Virus record (IMG/VR): IMGVR_UViG_3300034418_011714
Location: 1 to 21,758 of that record
Origin: a virus
Strand: one strand, 5' to 3'
DNA: 21,758 bases
The translations under genes were made by a program, and so were the position numbers. A model generated the notes under the pieces. The model did no database searches, was not told the DNA's origin, and was given only the letters and a program-made list of their open reading frames with translations. This document shows positions 1 through 7,627 of the stretch, one piece after another (position 1 is the stretch's first letter; every line of letters starts with the position of its first letter).

Positions 1-53
1 ATAGCGGTTGCTACAATCCAGAGGTTCATGTTCCTGTTCATATTATTACTCAT
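1..53 (-). CDS. Possible leftward gene, N-terminal fragment only
   Basis: An open frame runs leftward from an ATG at 53-51 to the window edge and reads MSNNMNRNMNLWIVATA. It lies about 40 bases downstream of a strong leftward promoter (99-126), which is the main reason to believe in it. No good Shine-Dalgarno sequence precedes the ATG, and an internal ATG at 29-27 is also possible. The last visible residues are hydrophobic, so a signal or membrane segment may begin here, but only 17 codons are seen. Function unknown. Confidence 0.3.
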   Translation of the reverse strand, partial: MSNNMNRNMNLWIVATA

Positions 54-70
54 ATAAGGTTATTCATATT

Positions 71-90
71 AGGTAGCGTTATTGCTACCT
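71..90 (-). promoter_or_regulatory. Perfect inverted repeat at the start of the leftward transcript
   Basis: AGGTAGC (71-77) and GCTACCT (84-90) form a perfect 7-bp inverted repeat around a 6-base centre. The repeat begins a few bases downstream of the -10 box of the leftward promoter, so it would sit at the very 5' end of the transcript. It could be a repressor operator covering the start site or a 5' RNA hairpin that protects the message. It has no T-run typical of a terminator. The structure is seen directly; its role is inferred. Confidence 0.5.
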
Positions 91-98
91 TGAATATA

Positions 99-126
99 AG
101 TATACCTTGTTCATTTTTTATGTCAA
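99..126 (-). promoter_or_regulatory. Strong sigma70-type leftward promoter
   Basis: On the minus strand a perfect -35 box TTGACA (126-121) is followed by a 16-bp spacer and the -10 box TATACT (104-99). Upstream of the -35 box lie three A-tracts spaced about one helical turn apart (130-157), as in UP elements or curved promoter DNA. Transcription would start near 92 and run left out of the window, away from the structural genes. This suggests a regulatory or early operon to the left. Confidence 0.7.
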
Positions 127-129
127 CAG

Positions 130-157
130 TTTTTTTAATATTTTTTTCATTTTTTTT
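130..157 (-). promoter_or_regulatory. Phased A-tracts, probable UP element / bent DNA
   Basis: On the + strand, T-runs occupy 130-136, 141-147 and 150-157, with centres near 133, 144 and 153.5. That spacing is close to the 10.5-bp helical repeat and should give intrinsic curvature. They lie directly upstream of the leftward -35 box, where the RNA polymerase alpha C-terminal domain binds A-tracts. Further AT-rich DNA continues to about 175. Confidence 0.55.
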
Positions 158-175
158 ATTAAATATTTATTTTTA

Positions 176-531
176 TGGGGTGTGGGGTGTAACCCCCTTT
201 TGGTATGCTAATTGCGCCACCCCCCTCCCTCCCCATAGACGGCACATTTTGAAAATAGCCTCCCCAAAATAGAGCAAGGCTCCTTTAGAAAAAGCACTAG
301 ATAGGGTAAGCCTAATAGCGCCATTGCCTTTTGCCTTTATTGGCAAGGCATGGCTTAACAAAAAGAGTAAGCCGAAAATGCGCCTGGTCAGTGCTTTAAA
401 AAGAGCACAGAGTGGAAGGATGCATCTCGTTGCAAATTCGGCAACCCTGGAAAGTGTCGTCAAAGTACTTGATGGAATGGGACAAATGCTTTACTTTAAA
501 TTTAATTGGGTGACTTATAAATTATAATGGA
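176..531. other. Non-coding, hairpin-rich stretch with a different base composition
   Basis: No convincing gene is seen here. The stretch is more GC-rich than the A/T runs on its left. It contains a C-rich run (about 221-235), a nested stem at 320-354 (TTGCC 331-335 with GGCAA 342-346, plus outer pairs), a 5-bp stem GTTGC/GCAAC at about 430-446, and a distant complementary pair AAAGCACT (about 289-296) and AGTGCTTT (about 391-398). It could be a structured RNA, an intergenic repeat element or the remains of an insertion. Open frames on both strands here (for example 173-463 on the minus strand, from TTG) lack ribosome binding sites. A weak TATAAT-like box at 523-528 overlaps the next gene's ribosome binding site. 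Confidence 0.35.
320..354. repeat. Nested imperfect inverted repeat
   Basis: TTGCC (331-335) and GGCAA (342-346) form a stem with a 6-base loop. After a 2-base bulge it is extended by about seven further pairs between 320-328 and 347-354, with one unpaired base at 324. It is flanked by TAAGCC (307-312) and overlapped by GGCTTA (352-357), which can pair as an alternative outer stem. No T-run follows, so it is not an obvious terminator. Function unknown. Confidence 0.45.
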
Positions 532-537
532 GTGGTT

Positions 538-1335
538 ATGACGAATAGTGCTTTGGAATATTATGAGACGATTGCAGAGGATTATGATGAAGAAACGAAA
601 AGCCCCGTGATGCTTGCCGAAGATATTGTGCTTTTTGATTTTCTAAAAAATGAAGGAATGCTTCGTGGAAGAGTGTTGGATGCCGGATGTGGCACAGGCC
701 TCTTCCTGGATCAATGCTATTGGCCCAAGTGGGACATTGAGCACTATATTGGCTATGACTTTTCCAAGTCAATGCTCAACAAATTCGGCAAGAAGTGGCC
801 CAGCTTCCGCCAGTTTATTCATCAAATGAGCTTCCTGGATGACCATGACAAATTCGGTGACACCTTTACTGCAGTGGTTAGCCTTTATGCTGGATTGAAT
901 TGCCTCACTAGATCTGAGATGAAACTCGCTTTTGAAAATCTTTGGGGTTGTGTTAAAAAAGGCGGCACCCTTTGCTTGATGACCTATGGTTCCTTGACTC
1001 CAGAGGAAAGAGACACTAGCCTACATACCATCTTATCTGACAAAAAAGGCTACCACTATTCTATGGTAGAGGACTTTGTTCTTTATGAATGGTTGAGATC
1101 CCTGCCACAATCCTCCAACCACAGAATACTCCCCTTTTCACAGCCATTGCCACCGGATGTGTCCGAACCGATAACTGGTTCAGATAACATGGGTTCTATT
1201 CTGTACCACAAGGATCGAATTGAAGAGGACTTGGAAGAGGTATGCCTTGAACAAGATACCATGCACTATAGCAAAAAAGGCGGCACCTCAAGAAAAGAGT
1301 GCTCCTTTTATCTATGCATTGCCGATAAATTTTAA
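538..1335 (+). CDS. Class I SAM-dependent methyltransferase
   Basis: This 265-residue protein has the glycine-rich SAM-binding motif I of class I methyltransferases, VLDAGCGTGLF, at about residues 46-56. An acidic residue ends the next strand (GYDFSKSML, about 73-81), and a later strand reads VVSLYAGLNCL. A motif of the type KKGGTLCL follows, as in Methyltransf_11/25-like proteins. No DNA-methylase catalytic motif (DPPY or PCQ) is visible, so the substrate could be a small molecule, protein or nucleic acid. The ATG at 538 is preferred over the GTG at 532 because GGAG at 529-532 then sits 5 bases upstream. It is followed after 14 bases by the PAPS-reductase-like gene, which suggests co-transcription. 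The class call is solid; the substrate is unknown. Confidence 0.85.
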   Translation: MTNSALEYYETIAEDYDEETKSPVMLAEDIVLFDFLKNEGMLRGRVLDAGCGTGLFLDQCYWPKWDIEHYIGYDFSKSMLNKFGKKWPSFRQFIHQMSFLDDHDKFGDTFTAVVSLYAGLNCLTRSEMKLAFENLWGCVKKGGTLCLMTYGSLTPEERDTSLHTILSDKKGYHYSMVEDFVLYEWLRSLPQSSNHRILPFSQPLPPDVSEPITGSDNMGSILYHKDRIEEDLEEVCLEQDTMHYSKKGGTSRKECSFYLCIADKF

Positions 1336-1349
1336 CCTGAGAAGGACTG

Positions 1350-2489
1350 ATGCCGAGAAAGAAAACCGGAAACACTGTTTTAGATGAAGCCATTGGTAGA
1401 GTTGCTTGTCTCTATGAAGAAGGACATCGCATTGTGGTATCTTTTTCTACTGGGAAGGACTCTACAGCACTACTGGAAATTTGCATAATGGCTGCCCAAA
1501 TGACGGGTAGATTGCCTGTTGATATTGTGATCCGTGATGAAGAAGTAATGTTCCCTGGAACTTATGAATTTGCAGAAAGGGTCGCAAATCGACCCGAAGT
1601 CAATGTTACCTGGCTTGTAGCAAATCAACCAATAATCAATGTTTACGACAGAAATAATCCATATTTCTGGGTTATGGACAAAGAATTGAGTCCATCCGAA
1701 TGGATGAGAGAACCGCCCAAGTGGGCAACCTATATTAAGGAACAACATATTGAAGCAATGACAACTCCTGCTAGGTTTCCATTGCAAACGGATCAAAAGC
1801 TATATGCTGCAATTGGTCTTAGAACCGATGAATCCAGACATCGTTTATATGGATTATTTACTTCTGGAGGGTACATCACTAAACCAAATCGTTATAAGGT
1901 TGCTAACATCCGTCCAATTTATGATTGGACATCAAAAGATGTTTGGAAATTTATCAAGGAGTTTAACCTTGATTACAATAGGGCTTATGACGTTATGTTA
2001 AGGAATCGTATACCTAATCCTATTATGAGAATTGGGCCTCCTACTTCTAATCCTTATGGAATTGAGGCACTACGAATGGCTTCTAGTGCATGGCCTCAGT
2101 GGTTTGACAGGGCTTGCGAAAGGTTAAAAGGGATTAGAACTGGAGTGAAGTTTGGGATGCATGCCTTGACACCTACAAGAAAGTATGGTGAAACATGGGA
2201 AGAGTGTTTTCATAGAACTTGTGTTGATGAGGCTCCAGATTGGATTCGTGAAAGGGCCTTATTGACTAAGAAAATCTATATGAGAAGACATGCTAAACAT
2301 GCTTCTACTGCATTTCCAGAAGTTCATCCTTGTATGAGTTGCACTGGAAATATTGCGTCATGGAAAAAGATGGCAATGTCATTGTATAATGGAGATCCTT
2401 GGTCAACAAAGGCATCATTTTTACCAATGGTAGAACCGGAATTTTTTAGAGAAGGCGCAGGTAACTGGAATGGTAAACCGACTTTTTAA
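1350..2489 (+). CDS. PAPS-reductase / ATP-pyrophosphatase family protein (IbrA-like)
   Basis: The 379-residue protein carries the PP-loop SFSTGKDS at about residues 31-38, which binds and adenylates with ATP in the PAPS reductase / DndC / tRNA-thiolation superfamily. GLRTDESRHR (about 156-165) and RPIYDWTSKDVW (about 188-199) are further hallmarks of the family. Two cysteine pairs, CFHRTC (about 286-291) and CMSC (about 328-331), could bind metal or an iron-sulfur cluster, or act in redox chemistry. With a ParB-like gene directly downstream it matches the IbrA/IbrB type of pair known from Escherichia coli and many phages. Metabolic sulfate reduction is unlikely, since no partner genes are seen. 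Sulfur transfer to nucleic acid or a regulatory role is possible but inferred. The ATG is preceded by GAAGGA. Confidence 0.85.
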   Translation: MPRKKTGNTVLDEAIGRVACLYEEGHRIVVSFSTGKDSTALLEICIMAAQMTGRLPVDIVIRDEEVMFPGTYEFAERVANRPEVNVTWLVANQPIINVYDRNNPYFWVMDKELSPSEWMREPPKWATYIKEQHIEAMTTPARFPLQTDQKLYAAIGLRTDESRHRLYGLFTSGGYITKPNRYKVANIRPIYDWTSKDVWKFIKEFNLDYNRAYDVMLRNRIPNPIMRIGPPTSNPYGIEALRMASSAWPQWFDRACERLKGIRTGVKFGMHALTPTRKYGETWEECFHRTCVDEAPDWIRERALLTKKIYMRRHAKHASTAFPEVHPCMSCTGNIASWKKMAMSLYNGDPWSTKASFLPMVEPEFFREGAGNWNGKPTF

Positions 2490-2514
2490 TCTGAAACTTT
2501 ATAACCTATATAAT
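2486..2514 (+). promoter_or_regulatory. Weak candidate promoter before the parB-like gene
   Basis: A perfect -10 hexamer TATAAT (2509-2514) lies in the 59-base gap between the PAPS-reductase-like and ParB-like genes. The -35 position, 17 bases upstream (2486-2491), is a poor match. In AT-rich DNA such a hexamer can occur by chance, so this is only a candidate. Confidence 0.25.
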
Positions 2515-2548
2515 TTTTTTGTATTCTTTCAATGAAAAAGGTTTTTGT

Positions 2549-3460
2549 ATGAATAGTAAGCCTATTGAACAACAAGTTGAAAATACCACACCTGCTGAAA
2601 CTCAACAGAGGGTTACTGAAAAAGTAAAAAAGAAGGGTAAAAGGGCTGTAGATAAAAAGAATAAGGCCTTAGAGACCTTAAATGTTGAATATGTTAATGT
2701 AAATGATATTCATCCTAATGAGTGGAATCCAAATCGACAAAGTGATCATGACTTTGAATTGCTTTTGAAGTCCATGTCTGAGGATGGCTTTACTCAACCT
2801 GTGGTTTGTATACGAACCGAGGATGGTAGAATTAAGATTGTGGATGGGGAACACCGTTGGAGAGCAGCACACTCTCTTGGGTTTGAAGAGATCCCTGTAG
2901 TGATCACTCCAATGACGGAAGAACAAGCAAAAATTGCGACACTTCGTCACAATCGTGCAAGAGGTTCGGAGGATATTGACTTAACTGCAGAATTGCTAAG
3001 GGATTTAGAGAAAGTTGGGGCTTTGGATTGGGCACAGGATTCTCTAATGTTGGATGATGCAGAATTGAATAAACTCCTTGAGGATATTCCTGCTCCAGAC
3101 GCATTAGCAGGAGAGGATTGGAGTGAGGCCTGGGAACCTTCCAATGACAGGGATATTGAGGATGATGATGAGTTGGAAACTACTACAGAGACGAGAGAGA
3201 TTAATTCTGGTGGTGGAGGAACTGTTGCTGCTGCATCATCCATTGCAGCAGTGGAGCGTCAACGTGAAAGAGAGAAGCAGTTGGCAGAAGCAAAAACTGC
3301 AGAGGAGCGTCAGGCCTTACGAAAGGATCACGATATCTTTAGATTGTACTTAACCTTTACTGGGGATGAAGCCACTGTTGTAAAGAAGGTTCTAGGAAAC
3401 AGGGCTGCAGAGAAAGTTATTGAAATGTGTCAAAAGGAAGAACAATTAATGGAGGAGTGA
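2549..3460 (+). CDS. ParB-like nuclease-domain protein (IbrB-like)
   Basis: The 303-residue protein has a ParB/sulfiredoxin-type N-terminal domain at about residues 45-190. It shows the signature DGEHRWRAA at about 99-107, and TLRHNRARG at about 131-139 in the place of the second ParB box. A basic segment (about 21-40) precedes the domain. After it come an acidic linker (about 205-230), a charged coiled-coil-like stretch and a small C-terminal domain. ParB-family domains can bind or hydrolyse CTP, and some related proteins cut DNA. Next to a PAPS-reductase-like gene it resembles IbrB; next to the terminase genes it could also act in packaging. It is not a plasmid-partition ParB, as no parA is present. 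The ATG at 2549, with AAGG 7 bases upstream, is preferred over the TTG at 2519. Confidence 0.8.
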   Translation: MNSKPIEQQVENTTPAETQQRVTEKVKKKGKRAVDKKNKALETLNVEYVNVNDIHPNEWNPNRQSDHDFELLLKSMSEDGFTQPVVCIRTEDGRIKIVDGEHRWRAAHSLGFEEIPVVITPMTEEQAKIATLRHNRARGSEDIDLTAELLRDLEKVGALDWAQDSLMLDDAELNKLLEDIPAPDALAGEDWSEAWEPSNDRDIEDDDELETTTETREINSGGGGTVAAASSIAAVERQREREKQLAEAKTAEERQALRKDHDIFRLYLTFTGDEATVVKKVLGNRAAEKVIEMCQKEEQLMEE

Positions 3461-3461
3461 T

Positions 3462-3962
3462 TTGGGTAGAAAAACAAGCTTTCCCCAAGAGGAACTTGGG
3501 AGGATGAAAGCAAGATGGGAGGCTGGTGATGATATTGAAGATATTGCAGGTGAGTTTAATTTGACTTCAAGTGCTATTCGATATCATGCAAAAGAAAATA
3601 AATGGGAAAGTAGAGGGGCCTTTAAGGAAAAATATAATCAAAATACCTTAGAGGCCAAGAGAAATGTTGTCATTGCAGACAAGGTTGAGAGATCCCTGCA
3701 AGAAACAGAAAAGTTTATACAGGATTCCGAAAGGATTCGGATGTTGATTCTTCAATTTCAAGGAAGGATGTTGAAGAATAGAGATCCTGCTACAAACGAG
3801 TTGATTCTTGATAAGTCAGAAGGGGATCTTATTTTCCAATATTTAAAGTGCTGTAAGATTTCTATGGAAACTCTTACGATTGGATATATGGGTAAGCGTA
3901 AGGCCCTTGGAATGGATGATGTTGTGAAGAATGATGTTACTGTTCTACCTTGGGAGGATTGA
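3462..3962 (+). CDS. terS: Terminase small subunit
   Basis: The 166-residue protein begins with a helix-turn-helix at about residues 20-46 (DIAGEFNLTSSAIRYHAKEN is the core). This is the DNA-recognition fold with which small terminases bind the packaging site. A helical middle and C-terminal region, suited to ring assembly and contact with the large subunit, follows. The start is a TTG with a very strong GGAGGAG at 3451-3457, only 4 bases upstream. The stop overlaps the large terminase ATG by one base (TGATG), which suggests translational coupling. The call rests on the helix-turn-helix plus the position directly before a clear large terminase. Confidence 0.85.
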   Translation: MGRKTSFPQEELGRMKARWEAGDDIEDIAGEFNLTSSAIRYHAKENKWESRGAFKEKYNQNTLEAKRNVVIADKVERSLQETEKFIQDSERIRMLILQFQGRMLKNRDPATNELILDKSEGDLIFQYLKCCKISMETLTIGYMGKRKALGMDDVVKNDVTVLPWED

Positions 3963-5194
3963 TGCCTCTTACTGCTGCGCAGAAAGATATTTCTGAATCG
4001 GATGCTAGATTTAAGGTTGTAGCTGCAGGAAGGAGGTTTGGCAAAAGTTTTTTGAGCCTTTCCTTAATGGCGAAGGTGGCTCGTTATCCTTATTCTCAAG
4101 TATGGTATGTTACTACAACGTATTCTGCTGCAAAGAATATAATGTGGTCTTACCTAAAGCAAAAACTTCAGAAGTTTGGATGGGCCAAATCCTTTCATGA
4201 AGTAGCACTACAGGCCAATTTAGTGAATGGTTCTGTGATTTCTTTAAAAGGGGCCAACAATCCAGATAGTCTTCGTGGAATTGGTTTGGATTATTTGGTT
4301 TTGGATGAGGCGGCATATCTGGATGAAAGAGTATGGACAGAAGTTTTGCGTCCCACTTTGTCAGATAAACAAGGTGGGGCCTTATTTATTTCAAGTCCTT
4401 CTGGAAGAAATTGGTTTTATGATCTCTGGATTGCAGGACAGGATGAGGATGAAGAGGATTGGGAATCCTGGCAATATACAACACTGGAAGGTGGAAATGT
4501 ACCTCCAGAAGAAGTAGAGGCAGCAAGAAGGAATTTGGATGAAAGAACATTTGAGCAAGAATATGAGGCAGAGTTTGTTACTTACACTGGTTTAGTATAT
4601 TATGGTTTTAATTATATGGAATCTGTTGTGGATCGAGAGTATAATCCAGAAGAACCAGTTTTAATAGGAATGGATTTCAATATTGATCCAATGACTGCAA
4701 CAGTGTTCCAAATGGATGAGTATGATGGAACTTTATTTCTTGTGGATGAAATTGAAATCTTTGGTTCAAACACTGATGAAATGGCAGAAGAGATTCTTTG
4801 CAGATATCCAGAAAGAGAAATTACAATATTTCCAGATCCTGCTTGTGTTCAGACAAGGACATCTGCTGGTGGAAGGACTGACCTTTCTATTTTGCAGAGT
4901 TATGGATTTAAGTGTAAATTTCGCAGGAAACACCCATTGGTGAGGGATCGTATTAATGCAGTGAATTCTGCTCTTTGTTCTGCAGATGGAAGTAGGCGTT
5001 TATTGGTTCATAAGGGATGTAAGCGTGTGATTCATGCTTTGGAAAGGCATTCTTACAAGAAGGGTACAAACCTTCCTGAGAAGGGTGGAGATAATGATTT
5101 ATCACACATGACAGATAGCATTGGTTATTTGGTTGAGTATCTTTATCCAGTTAATAAACAAGAAGCTGGAACTGCTGACATTTATGGAGTTTAA
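3962..5194 (+). CDS. terL: Terminase large subunit (packaging ATPase and nuclease)
   Basis: The 410-residue protein has the packaging motor ATPase at its N-terminus. Walker A is AAGRRFGKS at about residues 21-29, Walker B is YLVLDEAAY at about 109-117, and the coupling motif ISSPSG lies near 141. The C-terminal RNase H-like nuclease shows acidic positions in GMDFNID (about 235-241), IFPDPA (about 288-293) and NDLSHMTDSIGY (about 377-388). It pumps phage DNA through the portal and makes the headful or site-specific cut. The ATG at 3962 follows GGGAGG and overlaps the small-subunit stop; an upstream TTG at 3950 is less likely. At 410 residues it is a compact family member. Confidence 0.95.
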   Translation: MPLTAAQKDISESDARFKVVAAGRRFGKSFLSLSLMAKVARYPYSQVWYVTTTYSAAKNIMWSYLKQKLQKFGWAKSFHEVALQANLVNGSVISLKGANNPDSLRGIGLDYLVLDEAAYLDERVWTEVLRPTLSDKQGGALFISSPSGRNWFYDLWIAGQDEDEEDWESWQYTTLEGGNVPPEEVEAARRNLDERTFEQEYEAEFVTYTGLVYYGFNYMESVVDREYNPEEPVLIGMDFNIDPMTATVFQMDEYDGTLFLVDEIEIFGSNTDEMAEEILCRYPEREITIFPDPACVQTRTSAGGRTDLSILQSYGFKCKFRRKHPLVRDRINAVNSALCSADGSRRLLVHKGCKRVIHALERHSYKKGTNLPEKGGDNDLSHMTDSIGYLVEYLYPVNKQEAGTADIYGV

Positions 5195-5202
5195 GAGGAA
5201 GA

Positions 5203-6702
5203 ATGTACTACTATAATACAACAAATCGTTCCGCACAGATTCAGTATAATTCTGTTCATCCAAAATATAAGGATTACTTGGACATTTGGTTGAAATGTAG
5301 GGATTGTTTTGATGGAGAAGAAGCAGTAAAGGATAAGAATCAAAGATATCTTCCTTTTTTGACAATGCAGGAGTCCAGCGAATATTACAATTATAAGAGT
5401 AGGGCCATATTTTTGAATGTAATGAGAAGAACCATTCAAGGATTAGTTGGTGCGGCCCTGCGTAAAACTCCAATTATAAAAGTTCCTGCAAGAATGGAGT
5501 CCTATCTGGAGGACATGGATCTTCATGGAATGACAATTATGGAGTTAATCCAGAAGTTATTGACAGAGATGTTGGTGACAGGAAGAGTTTGTGTAGTTGT
5601 GGATCGTCTTGAAAATAGCAGATGTTATACATCCTGTTATTCTGCAGAATCGAATATCAACTGGAGATATCAGGACAAGACTCCAATTATGTCTGTTTTT
5701 GCAGAAGAGATAGATGTTACAGAGGATGGGTTTTCCCATGAATTGAGTAATCAATATCGTGTTTATGATTTTGATGAGGATGGAAATTTAAGGGTTCGTG
5801 TGGCCTTGGAAAAGCTCCCAGAGGAAGAAGATGGTGAAAAGGGTGATGAGGCCAGTAGGGACTTTGAAATTATACATGAGGTTTACCCTTCTTTTCGTGG
5901 TGAAGGATTAAAGGATCTACCTGTTTTTGTTTTCAATTCTTCTGGGTTGGGGTTGGATACAGTGAGTCCTCCTCCTTTAGTGGATCTTGCAAATATTTCT
6001 CTTTCTCATTATCGTACATCTGCTGATTTAGAAAATGGCAGACACTTCACATCGTTACCGCAAGCTTGGTTGACAGGGGTTGATAAGGATGATTTCATCA
6101 ATGGATTGCACATTGGTGGAAACAAGGCCTGGATCATTCCAAATGAAGCGGCAAGGCTGGGGTATTTGGAATTTTCTGGTCAAGGTTTAGGTTCATTGGA
6201 GAATGCCTTAAAGGAAAAAGAGGCAATGATGGCAGTAGTTGGGGCCAGACTCCTTGAATCTAAGAAAGGTGTGGAAAGCGCAGAAACATCCAGAATTCGT
6301 CAAAATATAGAGACAAGTGTTTTATCTCATATTGCAGTCACCCTTCAAAATGGTCTTCGTAAGGTACTAGGGTACATGGCCCAATGGGAGGGATTGAATG
6401 CAGATGAAGTCCATCTTGAACTCAATATGGATTTTGTGGATGTTCGTATTCCTCACCAAGAGATCATTGCACTTGTACAAGCGTACCAAATGGGTGGCAT
6501 TTCTATGGACACACTTCTTTATAATCTCAAGCAAGGCGAAGTCATTCCAGATGATGTTTCAATTGATGATGAACGAGAAAAAATAGAGATGGAACATGGA
6601 TCAAATGACGATGGCCCAGAGGACAACAGGAGCGAAGTATTACGAGATACCGAGCAGGAAAAGCTCCGAAAGGCCCTTTCCGACTCAGGGAGAGGTGATT
6701 GA
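5203..6702 (+). CDS. Portal protein, DUF4055 type
   Basis: The 499-residue protein matches the DUF4055 family of phage portal-like proteins. The conserved early segment reads YLPFLTMQ, then YNYKSRAIFLNVMRRTIQGL (about residues 66-85) and GAALRKTP just after. The family forms the dodecameric ring at one head vertex through which DNA enters and to which the connector binds. The C-terminus is highly charged and rich in Asp, Glu and Arg. GAGGAAGA lies just before the ATG, and the gene sits 8 bases after the large terminase. The next gene probably begins inside its last codons. Confidence 0.85.
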   Translation: MYYYNTTNRSAQIQYNSVHPKYKDYLDIWLKCRDCFDGEEAVKDKNQRYLPFLTMQESSEYYNYKSRAIFLNVMRRTIQGLVGAALRKTPIIKVPARMESYLEDMDLHGMTIMELIQKLLTEMLVTGRVCVVVDRLENSRCYTSCYSAESNINWRYQDKTPIMSVFAEEIDVTEDGFSHELSNQYRVYDFDEDGNLRVRVALEKLPEEEDGEKGDEASRDFEIIHEVYPSFRGEGLKDLPVFVFNSSGLGLDTVSPPPLVDLANISLSHYRTSADLENGRHFTSLPQAWLTGVDKDDFINGLHIGGNKAWIIPNEAARLGYLEFSGQGLGSLENALKEKEAMMAVVGARLLESKKGVESAETSRIRQNIETSVLSHIAVTLQNGLRKVLGYMAQWEGLNADEVHLELNMDFVDVRIPHQEIIALVQAYQMGGISMDTLLYNLKQGEVIPDDVSIDDEREKIEMEHGSNDDGPEDNRSEVLRDTEQEKLRKALSDSGRGD

Positions 6703-7627
6703 TTTAATTCTTTCAAGACATATAAGAATTGTTAAGTTTGCAAATTATGTAGCAAATTCAATTAACAATGAATTTATAGGATTTTGTAATGAGTTGGTTA
6801 GTGATTTATTGATTGATGCAAAGGATTCAATATTTGATGATTCTATTAGCAGAATTGATAAATTTTTAGAGAAGATGCATGTTAAGTTTTATCAATTAAC
6901 AAAAAGAATAGATTTGTTATTGGGAGAGAACATTGATTCTACTTTTAAAAGCGAGATCTCTTTTTTGGAACGATCCTTCCCAGGATTGTTATACGACAGA
7001 ACCAAGTCTCCTTCTCATGAATTATTTGGCGTCCCTTACAGGGATCATTTTTCTGTTATCTTTACTTCATTAAGAAAAGACATTACATCAAATTATAAAG
7101 TTTCGATTTCTTATAATCATCCAGATTCTTTTTTATTGGACAAGTTTAGGGGTAGTCGAAAATTCAATTATAAGGATAGTATTTTTGCTAATTATCACAA
7201 TAAGTTAAAGTCTCTTGTCAAGAGTATTATTCTTTGTTTTTCTTCGGAGGTTCGTTTTTTCTTTTATTTTAAAAACCAAGAGAATTTTCCTTTTTTCCAA
7301 GAATCCCTTCCTCTCTCCGAATCTAAGTCCAAGAAGAAAGATTCTAAATTGGGCGTTTATTCAACCAGCGATTTTTCTCCTAGAAATAATTCTGAAGTTT
7401 GGAAAGGATGTCTTCCTCATTTTAATTCCACATTAACACAAGTTCCTTTATTTAATTTGGAAGAATCCAATAATTTTGATTTCAAGAATTGGTTTTATTC
7501 TCAACCAAAAACTTTCCAGAAGGAGGTGTTGGGAGAAAAGAGATTTAAACTAATGTTGAATGACAAATATTCTTATTCTCAGATTTTTGATTTTTCAAGG
7601 TCAAATTTAAATGGTGCAAATTTATGA
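6695..7627 (+). CDS. Putative minor head protein, MuF-like
   Basis: This frame of about 310 codons is rich in Phe, Ser, Asn and Lys. The C-terminal segment WFYSQPKTFQKEVLGEKRF (about residues 271-289) fits the pattern of MuF / SPP1 gp7-like minor head proteins, where a Trp, a QP and an LG-x-x-R follow one another. Position after portal and before scaffold supports this. Minor head proteins of this type attach to the portal or are ejected with DNA. The best start is GTG at 6695, overlapping the portal stop (GTGATTGA); the frame is also open upstream to an ATG at 6596. Codon use is much more T-rich than in the neighbours, which may reflect separate ancestry. Confidence 0.55.
   Translation: MIDLILSRHIRIVKFANYVANSINNEFIGFCNELVSDLLIDAKDSIFDDSISRIDKFLEKMHVKFYQLTKRIDLLLGENIDSTFKSEISFLERSFPGLLYDRTKSPSHELFGVPYRDHFSVIFTSLRKDITSNYKVSISYNHPDSFLLDKFRGSRKFNYKDSIFANYHNKLKSLVKSIILCFSSEVRFFFYFKNQENFPFFQESLPLSESKSKKKDSKLGVYSTSDFSPRNNSEVWKGCLPHFNSTLTQVPLFNLEESNNFDFKNWFYSQPKTFQKEVLGEKRFKLMLNDKYSYSQIFDFSRSNLNGANL

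Noticed and set aside
430-446. Stem of 5 pairs with a 7-base loop resembling a tRNA T-arm
   Set aside because: The loop does not match TTCRANY on either strand and no acceptor or anticodon arm can be fitted.
173-463. 96-codon minus-strand frame from TTG, with hydrophobic stretches
   Set aside because: No ribosome binding site, a rare start and no recognisable domain; it overlaps stems that explain the sequence equally well.
324-527. 67-codon + strand frame before the methyltransferase
   Set aside because: No ribosome binding site and no coding character; it lies within the hairpin-rich stretch.
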